A DNA stretch of 64,000 nucleotides from Piper betle (GCA_033002965.1 JAURVB010004899.1:19894-83893), one strand, 5' to 3'. Positions 1 through 19,079 are shown, counted from the stretch's first letter. Made by a program: numbers and translations. The notes: a model not told the origin generated them from the letters alone.

Positions 1-1260
1 GGATTTGAGCTAACCAGTGAAGAGAGAAAGTCCAAGTTGGCTTCTCCATTCTCTTCTTCTTTTCCAACATCTACTGTTACATTGTCAAACACTAGTGGAT
101 TTGGTCTATCGACTCATTCTGCTGGAACAAACTCGTTGTTATCTGGTAGCAGCCTATCTCATGGCTCATCATCAGCTTCTTCTGTTCCTTCCACAAGTTC
201 TTTGTGTCCCAACAGCGAGTCAGCTTCATTCGTCAAAGCTAGTGGGAGTCAATTTGGTGTTTCGTCTGCTTCAGCCCCTACTTTTGGGTTCATTTCATCT
301 TCATCAGATTCTTTGGCCACTGTGTTTCAGGCTTCAGCACCTGCTGCAAAATCTTCTGCTTCAGACACATGCTTTGGAACGAGCTCTTCAATTGCCTTTG
401 GTTCAAATTCTCAAATTGCAAGTTCCACAAATACTGTCATATTTTCTTCCTCATCACAGTCAAGTGGTAGTGGTAGCATATTTGGCTCACATTCTCAAGC
501 AACTGCTAGTAATAACTTGTTTGGATCTGGTTCGCAGCTAGTTGCAGGCAGTAGTTTGCTTGGATCTGGTTCTCAGCCTGCCTCTAGTACTGGTTTGTTT
601 GGTTCCAGTTCCCAGCCAGCTTCTAGTGCCAGTTTGTTTGGCTCGCAGCCAGCCACTAGTACTGCTAGTACTAGTTCAAGTAGTACATTTGGTTTGAAGC
701 CAGGTGCATCGCCTGTCTTTGGAGCAGGGTTTGGTAGTTCAACCTCTCCCTCAAGTGGATTCTCATTTACTTCTTCTGGAAATGGAGCTCTTGCCTTTGG
801 GTCAACATCCACTGGAGGGTCTTCTGGCGCTTCTATGTTCTTCAATTCCTCCACTACGTCTTCAGGCAGTTTTCCAGCTCAGAGTTCTGTGTTTTCAATG
901 TCTAACCAACCAGTCAGCTTTGGATCAACAGCTATACAAAATGACCAGATGAATGTTGAGGATAGCATGGCCGAGGACATTGTGCAGGCCTCTAATGGGA
1001 TTCCAAATCCATTTGGCCAGGTGGCAAATGCACCCTCTCCAAATACGTCGCCGTTTGTTTTTGGCTCTCCAGCTGTTCCACCTGGTGCTCCTGTTTTTCA
1101 ATTTGGTGGTCATCAGAATGCACCTAGCACTCAGCCATCATCTCTCTTTTCTCCCACTGGTGGTGAACCAACAGGTAGCTTCTCATTAGGTACAGGAGGC
1201 TCGGACAAGTCTAATAGGAGAATAGTAAAGGTTCGAAGAGACAAACCGCGGAAGAAGTGA
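1..1260 (+). CDS. NUP1: Nuclear pore FG nucleoporin, NUP1/NUP136-type (3' part)
   Basis: Open in frame 1 from the first base of the window to a TGA at 1258-1260, so the 5' part of the gene lies upstream. About 419 residues are visible. They are very rich in Ser, Gly, Ala and Thr with many FG dipeptides, often as LFGS or FGSSS, typical of an unfolded FG-repeat nucleoporin that lines the pore and binds transport receptors. The last ~15 residues are strongly basic (NRRIVKVRRDKPRKK), a tail I associate with plant NUP1/NUP136 of the nuclear basket. No intron is needed in this segment. The ORF has no natural ATG near its left edge (the codon at 37 is TTG), which supports a continuing upstream exon. 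The family call rests on composition and the tail; another FG nucleoporin is possible but less likely. Confidence 0.82.
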   Translation, partial: GFELTSEERKSKLASPFSSSFPTSTVTLSNTSGFGLSTHSAGTNSLLSGSSLSHGSSSASSVPSTSSLCPNSESASFVKASGSQFGVSSASAPTFGFISSSSDSLATVFQASAPAAKSSASDTCFGTSSSIAFGSNSQIASSTNTVIFSSSSQSSGSGSIFGSHSQATASNNLFGSGSQLVAGSSLLGSGSQPASSTGLFGSSSQPASSASLFGSQPATSTASTSSSSTFGLKPGASPVFGAGFGSSTSPSSGFSFTSSGNGALAFGSTSTGGSSGASMFFNSSTTSSGSFPAQSSVFSMSNQPVSFGSTAIQNDQMNVEDSMAEDIVQASNGIPNPFGQVANAPSPNTSPFVFGSPAVPPGAPVFQFGGHQNAPSTQPSSLFSPTGGEPTGSFSLGTGGSDKSNRRIVKVRRDKPRKK

Positions 1261-2765
1261 TTGGGATTCTTGCGGTTTCAGAGCGTCCCTGTAAATGAGT
1301 ACTGCATCCTCTTGATAAATGCGGGATAAGCATCAGAGCTCAAGCTTGTTGCTACTCCCACGATAATTCCATTTTGGGCTGTCAAAAACTCAAGATAGAA
1401 AGCATTTGCCAAAATCCTCGTTAATCCTTGCTCAGTGCAAATTCCTGGGCTGTGCTCTCGGTTCTGGTGCTGGGGGTTCTGCTAGCGGCTGAAATGTCGG
1501 ATTGAGAGCTCTGGATGAGAAATATTAATGTTGGTTGTTGTACTAGTGAGGGTTTGTATCAGTATCAAAATTGAAATCATATGCAGTGGCTCTTCTCATG
1601 TACATTTCTGTTCTGGCCGATCAATTTGCTACTTTCTTGCATGAGTTTTGTAATGGTAATTTGCGACTCTGATGGAAATTTTATATTCCAACTCTTAAAA
1701 GAGTGATTCTGCAAGGTGAGAAATGCATTGTACTCAATTGTATGTCCTACTTGGCATTTTTTGACGGAGAATTAAGGATGTCATTTTATTTATCCTTCCA
1801 TTGCATTCAAATTTACCTTCCTGGAGCTCATTTTGCTAAGAAAACAATGGCTTATCATGGTTCCTAGGTAACAATTGGTATGGTTTTCGTTATCAGGTCA
1901 TAGACGTTCTATAGTTTTGTGATTTGTTGGATCTAATTCATCCATTTTCGATTGGGCAAGCAGTTCATCATCTAGCGTTGAAGAAGCCTTTTATTTTGGG
2001 GGTGTTGTAATTAGCATAGGATATCCTGCATTATTTGACAGAAACTCTAGCATAAACCAACTTTCTAGCCTTTTTATGCTCAAATAAATATGCAAAATAA
2101 AAGAAAAATTACCAAATTCAATTGACAGGGTGGTGGGTCCGAAAGAAAATGCATCCAATACTTGCAGTCTCTTGTAACCTTCAAAAATATAAAATAATTC
2201 ATTTCTGCTTAATTGCTCTTGACAGCATATTGAAGTTGAATACAGACATGAAAATGTGATCCACATCACGGCTAAAAAAGAGAATAAATAATAAATCAAG
2301 AAATACACTAAAACCACATTAGTGTGACACTATGTTAAGAATATGAAGAATCGCACCAAAATAAGTTCTCAATGTTCCCTGTGACAGTGGAGCTATTCTA
2401 CACTGCAGATGGCACCTGCCCTCATTTCAAAAGTGAAGAAATCCCCAAGTCAAAACAGGCAAGATCCTGAAACCTATTCATATTTTTGGGATGCCTCTTT
2501 CTCAGTTAGTCAATCAAATACTAGACCAAAAATGTGAGCTTTTGGGTAGAAGATGGAATTCAACCATGTTCATGGCAATTAGGTCGCCCAGCCAAAACTG
2601 TCTTTGAATGCATTGCATAATCATGCAAGGAAATAATGATTTGAGTCGTTATTGACTTGAATTGCTTCTTTTTTCATCAAAACTGCTTACCCAACATGAT
2701 CCTCGGGAAATCTGGTACCATGGTATTATCTGCCACCCGATAGGGGGCAAACCACCAAACGGTGG
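1261..2765. other. Convergent 3' regions of NUP1-like and UBP8-like genes
   Basis: Sits between two convergently transcribed genes and should hold both 3' UTRs. I see no conserved coding segment. An open frame on the minus strand at 1991-2317 has a membrane-like, low-complexity translation and no recognisable domain, so I do not call it. Confidence 0.5.
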
Positions 2766-9327
<6,562 letters not shown>

Positions 9328-9339
9328 TGGCGCATGCGG

Positions 9340-10560
9340 GCGGAGGGAACGGGGGAGGAGCAGGCGGATGTAGCGGAGGAGGAGGCCAACAATGAGACTG
9401 GGAAGGCGGCGGACTCCGCCGGCGAGATCAATCTTGGCCGGATGTTTCGTCGGCGGCGAAGAGGAGTTGGAAGGGGTAGTGCTGTGGACGAAGAAGAAGA
9501 ACAGAAAAAGATGTCTGATAGGTTGGGTGGTTTCGTAATTAGCTTTCATTTGGAGGGCTTTTTTGTCCTTCAACCTTTTTTTTCTTTACACCAATTTCCT
9601 TACACACTAAGTGTGTCCCGATTCGAATATACTTTGGTTTATAACTAACACATCGGATGTGAGTATATATTAAAAATACAAATTAATCATAATTTTTATA
9701 TTATTATTATTATTATTATAAATTTTAAATATATTCAATGTATAGACTAATTAATAATTTTAATGTTAAAAGAAATAATTGTATCATAATTTTAAATACA
9801 ACACCGTATATAATAATTTTATTTACCATATTCTCTGTTAAAATTTAGCCTTTTATATTATTTTAATTTATATCCAATTTTTTTAATAAAAAACTTTTCA
9901 AAATTTTATTTTTTTTAAAAAATATAATATTTAATCTTTCGTAAAATTATAATATTTAAATGTCTAATAAAATATTACATTTATATTTTTCAAGTCTTAT
10001 AAATCTAGTACTACGATATAGTAATTAAAATTTTGAATTATACACCATTCAACCCTTCCATCAAGTATATTTTATTGAACAAAATAAAGTTTTTAAAAAT
10101 GTGACTTGACCTGGTCAAAATATTTAAATATAGTAAAATAAATTATATATGTAAATCAAAAAATAAAGTTTAAAGGTTAAAGTTAATATATTTTTGTGTG
10201 TGGATGATACGGATAATTGTGAATTATTATTTATAACATACACTTTATAAGAGTATTAAATTATAAATTATTCGTGTGAATTAGTTAAAATTTGTAATTA
10301 ATTATATTGTTATGTATAGGTCATTCCAATAATATCAAATATAATTTTTTATAATTCTTTAAATTTATAAAATCATTAAAAAAATTTCCCACCAAAAAAT
10401 AAATATTGATCCTCACAACATTGAATTGAAGAGACCATCGAACATGAAAATAGCATTTTAGGACGATTTTAACCCTATGTGGAAGACCATCGACCCGGGC
10501 GGATAATTTAATCGGCTCCAAAAAGAACCGGAGTCCGGTTTGACCGGTTTAACCCGGACA
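9340..10560. other. Divergent promoter region and AT-rich spacer
   Basis: Lies between the divergently transcribed UBP8-like gene and the coiled-coil gene at 11358. The first ~200 bases are GC-rich 5' leader of UBP8. From about 9600 to 10400 the DNA is very AT-rich with no convincing gene. Near 10500-10560 a short patch of CCGGTTT/AACCGG-type repeats resembles a degraded MITE end. Confidence 0.5.
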
Positions 10561-11357
10561 ATTCATCCCTAACCCTGCTAGCTGCCCTTTCCCACTCCAA
10601 TTGACGGAAACCCTAGCTCTTCTCCTCCCGGAGATCGTTCGTCGCCGGCGGTGGCGGTGGCCGAGGGGTATCGGGACTATCATCTACTTTTACCACCCAG
10701 GTGAAGCTCCTTATCGTTGAATTCACGTTTTTTTCCTGTTAAATTTTGATATCTCTATGGTTTCGTGCTCAGGGTTGCCGTGGATGTTTGAGCTTTTGAT
10801 TCGTACTTTTTTTGAAGCTGTTTAATTTTTGGCGGGATAAACAAAATAATTTATCAATTACTCAAATATTGAGATCAGTTGAATTGCTGCTCCATTTGAG
10901 TGGAGTTTTGTTGTAAACTCAGGTCATCAAAGTGTTTATATAGAATCGGAGGCAACTAGGTAGAATTTTGGACTAGGATAAGGTCACTTATGGCTGTTTT
11001 TTGAGTAAGGTAAGCAACTTATACCATGTACTGAGGTAGGGAAATCTCAGAGATGGGAATTGATATCTTATAAATGTGCATACTCTGACAAAATCATTAA
11101 TGTTTTGGGTTTTCTTTGGTCGTTGCATATTTTAGAGCCATTTTTCTAGATTTTATGAAGTTGCTATATCCCCTTCATGTTGTAGTGGTCCTTGTTGCTA
11201 TTTGATTTTTAGCAGTCTGAGTGTGGTTAACATTTGATGCATTCAATTCAGTCTTTACTTGTATGAGCTATTACAGGATAATGTCGACTCTCCTGTATGT
11301 TTTCTTATAGAGTGGAGCACTTGTTTCTAGGTGATTGCGCCTGGTGACAGGTGAAAG

Positions 11358-13100
11358 ATGAGGCGCCATGGGCAGTATGCTGATACCGGTGCCAACCAAA
11401 TAGGTTCTCATGTGCAGCACATTCCTGGCCAAGGCCAAAGAATGCAACAGAATCCTGCTATGAGCAATTATATGGGACAGCAGGACATTGTGTCTGTTGA
11501 AGAGGATCGGAAATACATGGCGCCAAAATCTGAGGGTAGATGGCAGTGGGATGATGATGATGCCTCAAAAGGCTTGAGTGTGATGTCTCCTCATCAGTTC
11601 AAGGACAGTAAGTTCTTGTGCTTCTTACATGTATGGTTATTCTTTATCCATCTTATATGTGGATATTTATAATATGACCTGGCTATTTGGATAGTTCTAC
11701 TAATTGGCTTATAACTGCTATTACGTGCTACGTTTAATTATTTCATGGGGAGTTGAGTTTGATGTTAATTTCCTGATACACTTGAAAATGGTGGTGGTGG
11801 AGAGCATAGAATTACAATTTTACAGTAGTAGAGAAAAGGCATTGTTTGGGTAGAGTTGCATGCCAGTAGTATTATGAATTTGAATATAACAGACTTATTG
11901 GTAATACCCTTATATGTGGAGCAAAACTGAAGCAGCTTCTTTCTTGGTAAATGTCGCAGAAGATTTGTTGTATTTAATGATAATTTTGTTGCAGGTCAAG
12001 GGAGTGATGCATCTCGATATCAAGGTTCAAGGCCGGACACAAATTTTGGCTATGGGTTACAAGGCGGCAGCAAGGAATCTAGAGATCTGCCCCACGAACA
12101 AGATCCTAGGGCAGCACGCGAGGACACAAGTCTGCCACGAACACTAGAAGGTCTGGAGGAGAAATTTCTGGACGAAATTATGAAGCTGAACAAGGAACTT
12201 CAAGATGCAGAAGATGCAGAACTCTCGCGTCATAGGGAGGTAAGAAATATATGTGCAGTAATTAGCAAACTCATAGTCACCATGCCAGATTTTAACTCCA
12301 TGCGAATTGTTTTTGCTTCTAAATAATTAATTGTGTCACCACTACTGTGACCCATGAGTTCTTCTCTTTTACATAGAGAGATAGAATTGGATTTTGCGGA
12401 GTGCTCTGTTATGGTGTTATATTGAAAGCTGTTGGAGCTCACTAGATTTGTTAACGCCCGCAGTTTCTGGTCTTCTTTTCTTTTAATCAGGCCATCATAT
12501 TATTTGACAGTGCAGTGGCTTTTTCCCCGTTAGTGCAGTGGCTTTTTCCCCGTTAGTGCAGTGGCCTTTTAGAGGGGATGCTTGAATGCTTGATATCATT
12601 GCATCATTTATAATGATTTCATTGTATCATTTATAATGATTATAGCTGATCCAACCTCCCAAATTTCTATGCATTTGCATTTACCACCAAACGAATGCTT
12701 TAATTTGTTTTGCCCAAGTCGAAGAAGCTTTTCCAGATGAAATTGAATGTTTGCTAATTGAATGATTCAGAAAATAGGGGAGATCAACACACAGTACAAA
12801 GAGAAGCTTATGGTGCTGCGAGCTCGCCAATCCAATCACAGAGACGACTTTCTACGCCGGGAAATGCAGGCACGGCAGCAAAGCTACCAACAACACGCAG
12901 GGAACAAATTCCCCGGTGGCGGGCACGGCTACGGACAGCCGCCGACAGCATACTCCGGTGGTCAGTTCGAAGCACCGTACAGGGAGCGTGCCCCCACGCT
13001 TCAAGGGGCTCACGGCCAGGGCTTTGAGGGTAGGGGATCCTACCCCAGTAGCGGTGGTGGGCAGGGCTACAACAGTTCTCGCGGTGGCCGATTCTACTAG
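11358..13100 (+). CDS. Unrecognised coiled-coil protein with Gly/Arg-rich tail
   Basis: Three coding exons, 11358-11607, 11995-12239 and 12771-13100, total 825 nt and encode 274 residues in one frame. A 5' UTR intron is likely, from about 10701 (CCCAG/GTGAAG) to the AG at 11350. Residues 1-85 are polar and Gln/Gly-rich with an acidic patch (WQWDDDD). The middle, from about residue 125, is a charged heptad-like segment (LEEKFLDEIMKLNKELQDAE, then KIGEINTQYKEKL) likely to be a coiled coil. The last ~60 residues are rich in Gly, Tyr, Gln and Arg and end in SSRGGRFY, an RGG-like tail seen in RNA-binding proteins. I do not recognise a named family. RNA or RNP binding is only an inference from the tail. 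The gene converges on the heat-shock-like gene at 13381. Confidence 0.78.
12509..12570. repeat. Short tandem repeat (~23 bp) in intron
   Basis: Two full units and part of a third of GTGCAGTGGCTTTTTCCCC plus GTTA, in the last intron of the coiled-coil gene. A second small tandem pair (CATT plus ATCATTTATAATGATT) follows at about 12597-12641. Confidence 0.85.
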
Positions 13101-13380
13101 CAGTTTTACTTCCAATTTCCCTGTTCTTAATCTTTCTTAGGTGATACAATTCTAATCTGTATGATGAGAATTTCTTCACCTTCATTTGATAATTCACAAG
13201 CACTGCACTACTTTCAACCACAATGGCACACGCATTGCACTACACAGAGAGCACCAGACGCGGTATAGCCCAGTAGTACACCAACGTTTATCCGACGGAA
13301 AGGATATGCATTTCATGAAATAGACGAAATCAGCGCGATACATATCACTGAGATAAAGTGATGGTCTTTATGATGAGGAG

Positions 13381-13770
13381 CTAATTCTTCTCTTCAATCT
13401 CGACCACCCTCACATTGGGCCGCCTCTTCTCCGGCGCCGGCGCCGGCGCCAATTCTTGCTTGGTCACGGTCACGGTGACGAACCCGTCCTCGTCCATCTC
13501 CGCTCTTGCCTCGCCGGCTCGGGAGCCTTCCGGGAGGCGGAATCGGACGACGTAGGAGCCGGGTGTCTCCCAGCGGTCCATCGCCGGACCACCGTCGGCG
13601 CAGAATGGGAAGCCGGTGGTGCGAAAAGGGCTTGCCCAGGAGAAGAAGCTGTGGTCGGGGATGGAGAAGGGGTCGTGAGAGAAGAAGCGGTCCATGATCT
13701 GCCGGGATAGGCGGTCGAACTCGGCGAACGGGTTCGGCCGGCCGTCGGAGTCAGAAGGGATGATCGACAT
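13381..13770 (-). CDS. Small heat-shock (HSP20)-like protein with shortened alpha-crystallin domain
   Basis: Intronless, GC-rich, 129 residues. The N terminus (MSIIPS, then PFAEFDRL) resembles cytosolic class I small HSPs. The C-terminal part shows VVRFRLPEG, then FVTVTVTK, then NVRVVEIEE, matching the last strands of the alpha-crystallin domain and the terminal I-x-I-type anchor of HSP20 chaperones. The usual stretch between the WKETPE-like first strand and the RRFRLPE strand, roughly 45 residues, is missing: WETPGSYVV runs straight into RFRLPEG. This looks like an internal deletion that kept the frame. A heat-shock-element-like motif lies upstream at 13835-13852. Chaperone activity is uncertain because most of the dimer-forming core is absent. 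It could be a decayed gene still open by chance, or a divergent functional one. Confidence 0.72.
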   Translation of the reverse strand: MSIIPSDSDGRPNPFAEFDRLSRQIMDRFFSHDPFSIPDHSFFSWASPFRTTGFPFCADGGPAMDRWETPGSYVVRFRLPEGSRAGEARAEMDEDGFVTVTVTKQELAPAPAPEKRRPNVRVVEIEEKN

Positions 13771-13834
13771 TTTCCGGCACCGGTGAGGACGATGGGTGAG
13801 TGAGAATAGTGGAAAAGAGTGGATTCAGGCTGTA

Positions 13835-13852
13835 GAAGGTTCTGGATGGTTC
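13835..13852 (-). promoter_or_regulatory. Heat-shock element-like motif
   Basis: On the minus strand the sequence reads GAACCATCCAGAACCTTC: a perfect inverted GAAnnTTC pair with a further GAA seven bases upstream. It lies 65-82 bases before the ATG of the HSP20-like gene. A TATATAA-type sequence is further upstream near 13885-13893, so the motif may lie downstream of the TATA box. Confidence 0.55.
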
Positions 13853-13904
13853 GGTAAGAAGCCAAATGACCGAGATGCCCTCCACGGATTATATACATAT
13901 TCAA

Positions 13905-14917
13905 CCTTATTTCATTTTTTTTTTTGGATCTATATTTCTGCTTATGATGATTTTACGTAATAATTCAAGGGAAAAAATGTTTTTAAATTATAAGGCATCT
14001 TATTTTAATCTATCAAATGTATAGTTTTGATTATCATACCAATAATCATATTGGATTTTTTAATGTTACAGGTATATTTAGTTCAACTATATTCTAAAAT
14101 TATAAATAAAATATTTCATAAATATTAAAAATATATTTTATCATTAATATTTTATTACATATTGATTAAATTATCATATTTTTCAACAAAAACTTAAATT
14201 TTGTGAAATTTTTTTATTGAAAGATTGTATACAAATTAAAATTAAAATGGTACAAAAAGTTGAATTGTATCATATTTAAAGATGGTACGTAATATATAAA
14301 GTTCAATTGGGTAAAATGATACGGTATTTAAAATTATGAATTACAAAGTTAAATGCAAAGGTAGGGGATATTGGGCACAAAAACTCAGCTCTTCTTTTTA
14401 TTAAAAAAACCCTCCAAATTAAAGAGTTCATCACAATGTAGCTACCAAATATTCTAGTAACTAAAATGTCTAATTATACATTTTACAACTAACGATTTTC
14501 AACCTTTTAAATTTTTTTCTCATGTGGAACCATTAAAAGGAAATTCATGTTTCTATCTTTAAATTTTTGAGCGAAACAAAATATTTGAAAATTAAAACAA
14601 AGCCAAATCTCCTACTTTTACCATCTCTTTCATGCCAAACCATCCAATAATCACATCTTTGCAAGAGTGGTTAATTAAGAGGGAAAAAACCTGCAATAGT
14701 TTTAGTGACATTCATCTTCGCTTCGAGCTTACATGGAAACGTCAACGAACCCTCAGTAGATATGATTTACGTTTTTCCTCGGTAGCATCAAGGCAACATG
14801 TCATCTCTTCGCAAAACAAAACTTGGAAGAGGTAAGAGAGTTTTACCAAGAATTCAAGAAGATGTTGGAACTAAAGCTCTTAAAAACTTCCAAGCAAAAT
14901 GGATTATGATTTTGCAC
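13905..14917. other. AT-rich spacer
   Basis: Between the HSP20-like gene promoter and the 3' end of the p32-like gene. AT-rich, with no gene or clear repeat that I can support; the right end should include the 3' UTR of the p32-like gene. Confidence 0.5.
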
Positions 14918-17257
14918 TCAACTGGTCTTACGTTCGTTGATGACGGTGCCCACTGTTTTGAACCATCGCATAAGGTTCCGGTGATCCTTGACATAGAGCC
15001 AGGCTTGTAGAAAGGGGAAAAGACTCTCATTCACCCCACGCGCCTCTATATAGCTGTGAAGTGCATCCCTCATTTTCTCATCAAGATCTCTGCCAAATAC
15101 CCACTCATCCATCAATTCATTTGCTACACAAAAGATGTAAAATCATGTTTGAAGTGAATAAATAAAATAGACTGGATCCTAATTCAAAAAGATATTGGAT
15201 ACCCAATAAATCTCATCACGGTGACGAGAGAATAGTATCTCAAAACAGTGATGAAAGAATAGTTTGCAGCTTGAATGAACGAGTTCAGAATTGGAAATTA
15301 CGAGTTCAGAAAGAGTAGCCACGAAGGGTATACAGTGCTTCCTATATCAGTTTACAGTTAAGAAATCAATAACAGACCTCATTTGCTCATGCAGGCGAAG
15401 AAAACAACTTGTAGGAAGTTTTTCTTTTTTTTCTTTTTGAGAAAAGAGATTCTCAATGATCAATAAGACATTTCAAAAGGTAACATCTTCAATAACTACT
15501 TTATAATAAATGAGAAGATGCACACAGAGCAAATAAGGTTTTATCACACTGAAATGGCAACTCTATAATATAACCCTTTCGTACTGTTCAAGGTGCAGGA
15601 GCATACAAAACATTATTGTGAATTAGAAAATTAATTATACTTAGTGATTCTATTTTGAATGGTATTTCTAATTTTGCATGTTCCTTACTTCAGTCCACTT
15701 ATATTCATCTTTTAAGAGTAATTTTTTATAATAATCATATAAGGATCTCACTTGTATTATGACTTTATTTTCAGTCTATATGTATGACTTCAAGCCTCCA
15801 ACGTAGAACAGGTATCAGTAGAACAGGTATCGATGAAATGAATAAAATTTTTGCTTAGTTATCTCTCTTATTCCTCTATGTTTCTCACGAATTTGCTCCC
15901 CTTCCATCCAACAATTCTTCTCCAAATTATTTCCTCCATCTTCCAGGAGATAATCCTCGGGATGTTAGTCATGACCAGTAGCAAGAGACATCATAAATGG
16001 CACAACATTCACAAGAATCTTCAATTTTTAACATGTCATTGACGTTTTTCTTCTATATATTGAACTAAGCTAACAAATAGATATTGTTTTCACTACCCTG
16101 CCAAGTCCAAATTCCTAATTGTGAAGCAACAGAACTTACTTAGCACTTAGCAGTCACCCCTACTCCTAAGGTGCCAAATGTGAAATTCAAAATGTCAAAG
16201 ATAAATTCCCTCAGACTTTTAAATCTGCACATAAAAACATGAGAAAAAGCTTAACTCGATCAAAGCATAAATAAGTTAAGTAGAAAACAATTCATCAATT
16301 TTCTTATATTGCATATCTCAATATCCACCAGCTTGCATCCATTCATCATCTAACTAACCCCCAAAAGGTTATTCCACTCAAACAAAAGCATAACCAATTG
16401 CCAACATCAAAAGCTAAAAAATGCGAACTTATGCCAATAAACAAGCACAATCATATATAAACCACGCAGTAAAGTAAGACCATCAAACAACAGACTGGTT
16501 CACAATCATCAAACACAAACACAAAGACCAAATGTAGGTGGCAAAACAGCAAACACCCATTGTGCAAACGAGTATTGAAAGAGTGTGTGAATGTTCTTAC
16601 TGGAACGCAGGGCCGGCGTATTTGGTAGGAGTACGGAAGACGGCGGGGGCGGCCAAACCACCGACCTTTGGTCGGAGGGAGACGGAGTGGATGCCGAGGG
16701 CGTCGGGGTAGAGACCACAGAGGAAGTGAAGGTGGTTCTTCCATCCAGGCTTCGCGATGTCGACGTGAAGGAACAGCTGGTTGATCGACTGCGCGTCGTC
16801 GTCGCCGTCGTCGCCGCCGCCGGGGATGATATTGGCCAGCCGCATGACGGAGATGCTGATCTCCTCGGCGCCGGCACCCTCCCCGTAGCTCCGCCGCAGC
16901 ACCGGTCCGCTGCCGTCAAGCGCCCCCTTCACAATGCCGAAGGGCGCCGGCGGGCTCACCTTCTACAACAACCCGAATAAAAACGGTGAGAGGATCAGAA
17001 AAAGTGTATTTTTTGGGTGCTGCGGTGGGGAAGGGAAGGTTGGTTACCGGAGGAGGGACCATCTTGGAGACTTCGAGGTAGTGGTCCTTGAGGGAGCGGA
17101 GGATGAGCGAGTCGACGGCGGCCGAGGAGGAGGCCGTGGCGCCGCCGGAGTGGGGCTTCGAGTTAGCCGCTGGTTTTGATTTGGTAGCCAGCGTCCGCCA
17201 TGACCAGCGAGGAGCGCCGCCGGCCGCTTGTCCGGAGACGATGATTCGCCGCCACAT
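14918..17257 (-). CDS. Mitochondrial glycoprotein family protein (p32/MAM33/gC1qR-like)
   Basis: Three exons, 17257-17048, 16962-16601 and 15089-14918, total 744 nt, 247 residues, one frame. The N terminus (MWRRIIVSGQ, then WSWRTLATKSKP) is Arg/Ser-rich, without acidic residues, and fits a mitochondrial presequence. The middle has KPGWKNHLHFLCGLYPDAL and the C terminus has SYIEARGVNESLFPFLQAWL, then KDHRNLMRWFKTVGT, the signature of the plant p32/MAM33 family. These are acidic trimeric matrix proteins linked to respiration and ribosome or RNA functions. Exon 3 is joined at TTTGGCAG/AGATC, giving FQDLDEK. An upstream AG (GTGTAG/CAAATG) would put the join out of frame and is rejected. The second intron (about 1.5 kb) is AT-rich. 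Exons 1-2 are far more GC-rich than exon 3. Confidence 0.9.
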
Positions 17258-17299
17258 TATCTAAGCTCCGGCGGAGGAAGCGCCGCCGCTACCTTGGCG

Positions 17300-18257
17300 C
17301 CTAGTTTGTCGAGAAGACTGAATGAGTATGGTTTGGTCTAACCGACCAAACCAACCGAACCAAAGTTATTACTGTAGTTCGGTTCGGTGCCGGTTTACTT
17401 TGGTTGTAGATTTTGTAGTTCGATGAAACCGAATAAATCAATAAATAAAAAAATCTTATTTATATTAACTTCTTCATTTTCTTTCTTCAACGGTGTGCCT
17501 TTATATATTTTTAATCATATATAAAAGGTTTATAAAATTGTTACTTTGGTTTAATTTATTGAAAATAATTTATTTATTCACGTAGAAGTTTAATTTAATA
17601 TATTATATATTATTTATCTATTATACAATATCTCAAATTAGAACACTATTTATATAATTTTTCATACTAACTTTGTAATTATCCCTAAAGTGTGCCAGTA
17701 ATTAAAAAGTTGTAATTTTGTTATTATTTTCAGGTCTGTGCTTTATAGAATATAGTTTAGAAAATAATAATACAATCAATGATCTATTTATTATTATTGA
17801 AGAAATTATTTATTTACAATTAAGGTTTGTAATATTAGATATCTCACACGCAATTTATAGAGATATAGAACATAAATTAGAATATATCATAGATGTTTAT
17901 AAGTTTATAATTTGAATATAATCATGATTGAAGATTTCTTTAATAATATTTAGAAAATAAAATCTCAAATTAATGGGAATTGCATATATATATATATATG
18001 TTAATTTATTTATCCATCCATTGTATATCTATCTATTTATTTATCCATTAACAATATAACATAAGGTGGTTTTCTTTCAAGTGTCTGGTCTACGATTTTT
18101 AGAGGCTTTTACTTGAATTTAAAGAATTTTAGAAAGAATGTAATCTCAATCATTAGATTATTATAACCGGTGAAATTAGATTTATAAGATTCTTAATCTA
18201 ACTCTAAATATGAATTATAATTTTTATAATGACTATTAGATTATAATAATAGGCGAG

Positions 18258-18296
<39 letters not shown>

Positions 18297-19079
18297 TTAG
18301 TTATAATTATAAATTATAAAACATAAATAAAGTCAAGCAGCAACCACTTTTACATTGTTTCCTAAAATAGGTCCTACTGTTCTAATTTTGATAGATTCGC
18401 ACTTTTTTCGTTATATCTTTGTTCTTCAAATTAACCAATAAGGACCATTCCTTCATAATTAACGACTTAGGAGTTTCCTCCATTAAATTAATTTTTTTTA
18501 TTTTCCCGCACTTTATTCTTATCTTTTCCATTCCTATCTTTATTATAACAACTAATATTAGATATATAAGAGTTCGGATTTAATTACAACTATAAATTAT
18601 GTCACTTATTTTAACTAATATATAAGACATTTTTTTAAAAAATTCAAGATACTCCTCCAATAATCTTATCTAATTTTTTACTACTTTTTATTAAAATATA
18701 ATTTATTTGATCTTTATTTTATTTAATTTTTGGACAAGGTCATTATATACACATTCTTAAATTTTTGCAAAAAAAACATCCATCACTATCAAATACGCTG
18801 TAATGAAAAAAACTATTATAATAAAATTTGTGTGAAAACATATTTGGTAAAAATAAATTAGTTTGGTAAAATTTTCATGAAAACTTATCCCTTACACTTA
18901 TTATCCAATAAACTATGAGATGCTTATCGCTTCTCAAATTTTATAGTTTTAATTTATTTTTTTATTATTAGGCATCTTATTCATAATTTTTATGAATTAT
19001 TCATATTTTTGTGAATACGTTATTTTGAAATTTAGGGATAATTATCTGTTGATTAATAAATTACATTATGAAATTTAGA
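17300..19079. other. AT-rich spacer with MITE-like patches
   Basis: At 17330-17430 ACCGAACC/GGTTCGGT-type inverted motifs resemble the ends of hAT-like MITEs seen elsewhere in the window. (TA)n tracts occur at about 17985-18000 and 18262-18291. No gene is supported. Sequence around 18799-18830 is nearly repeated at 31017-31050. Confidence 0.45.

Noticed and set aside
1991..2317. 108-codon minus-strand frame with hydrophobic start
   Set aside because: AT-rich, no domain, in the convergent 3' region.
15080..15130. Upstream acceptor for exon 3 of the p32-like gene (GTGTAG/CAAATG)
   Set aside because: It gives an early stop in the joined frame; the inner acceptor keeps the frame and the conserved DLDEK.
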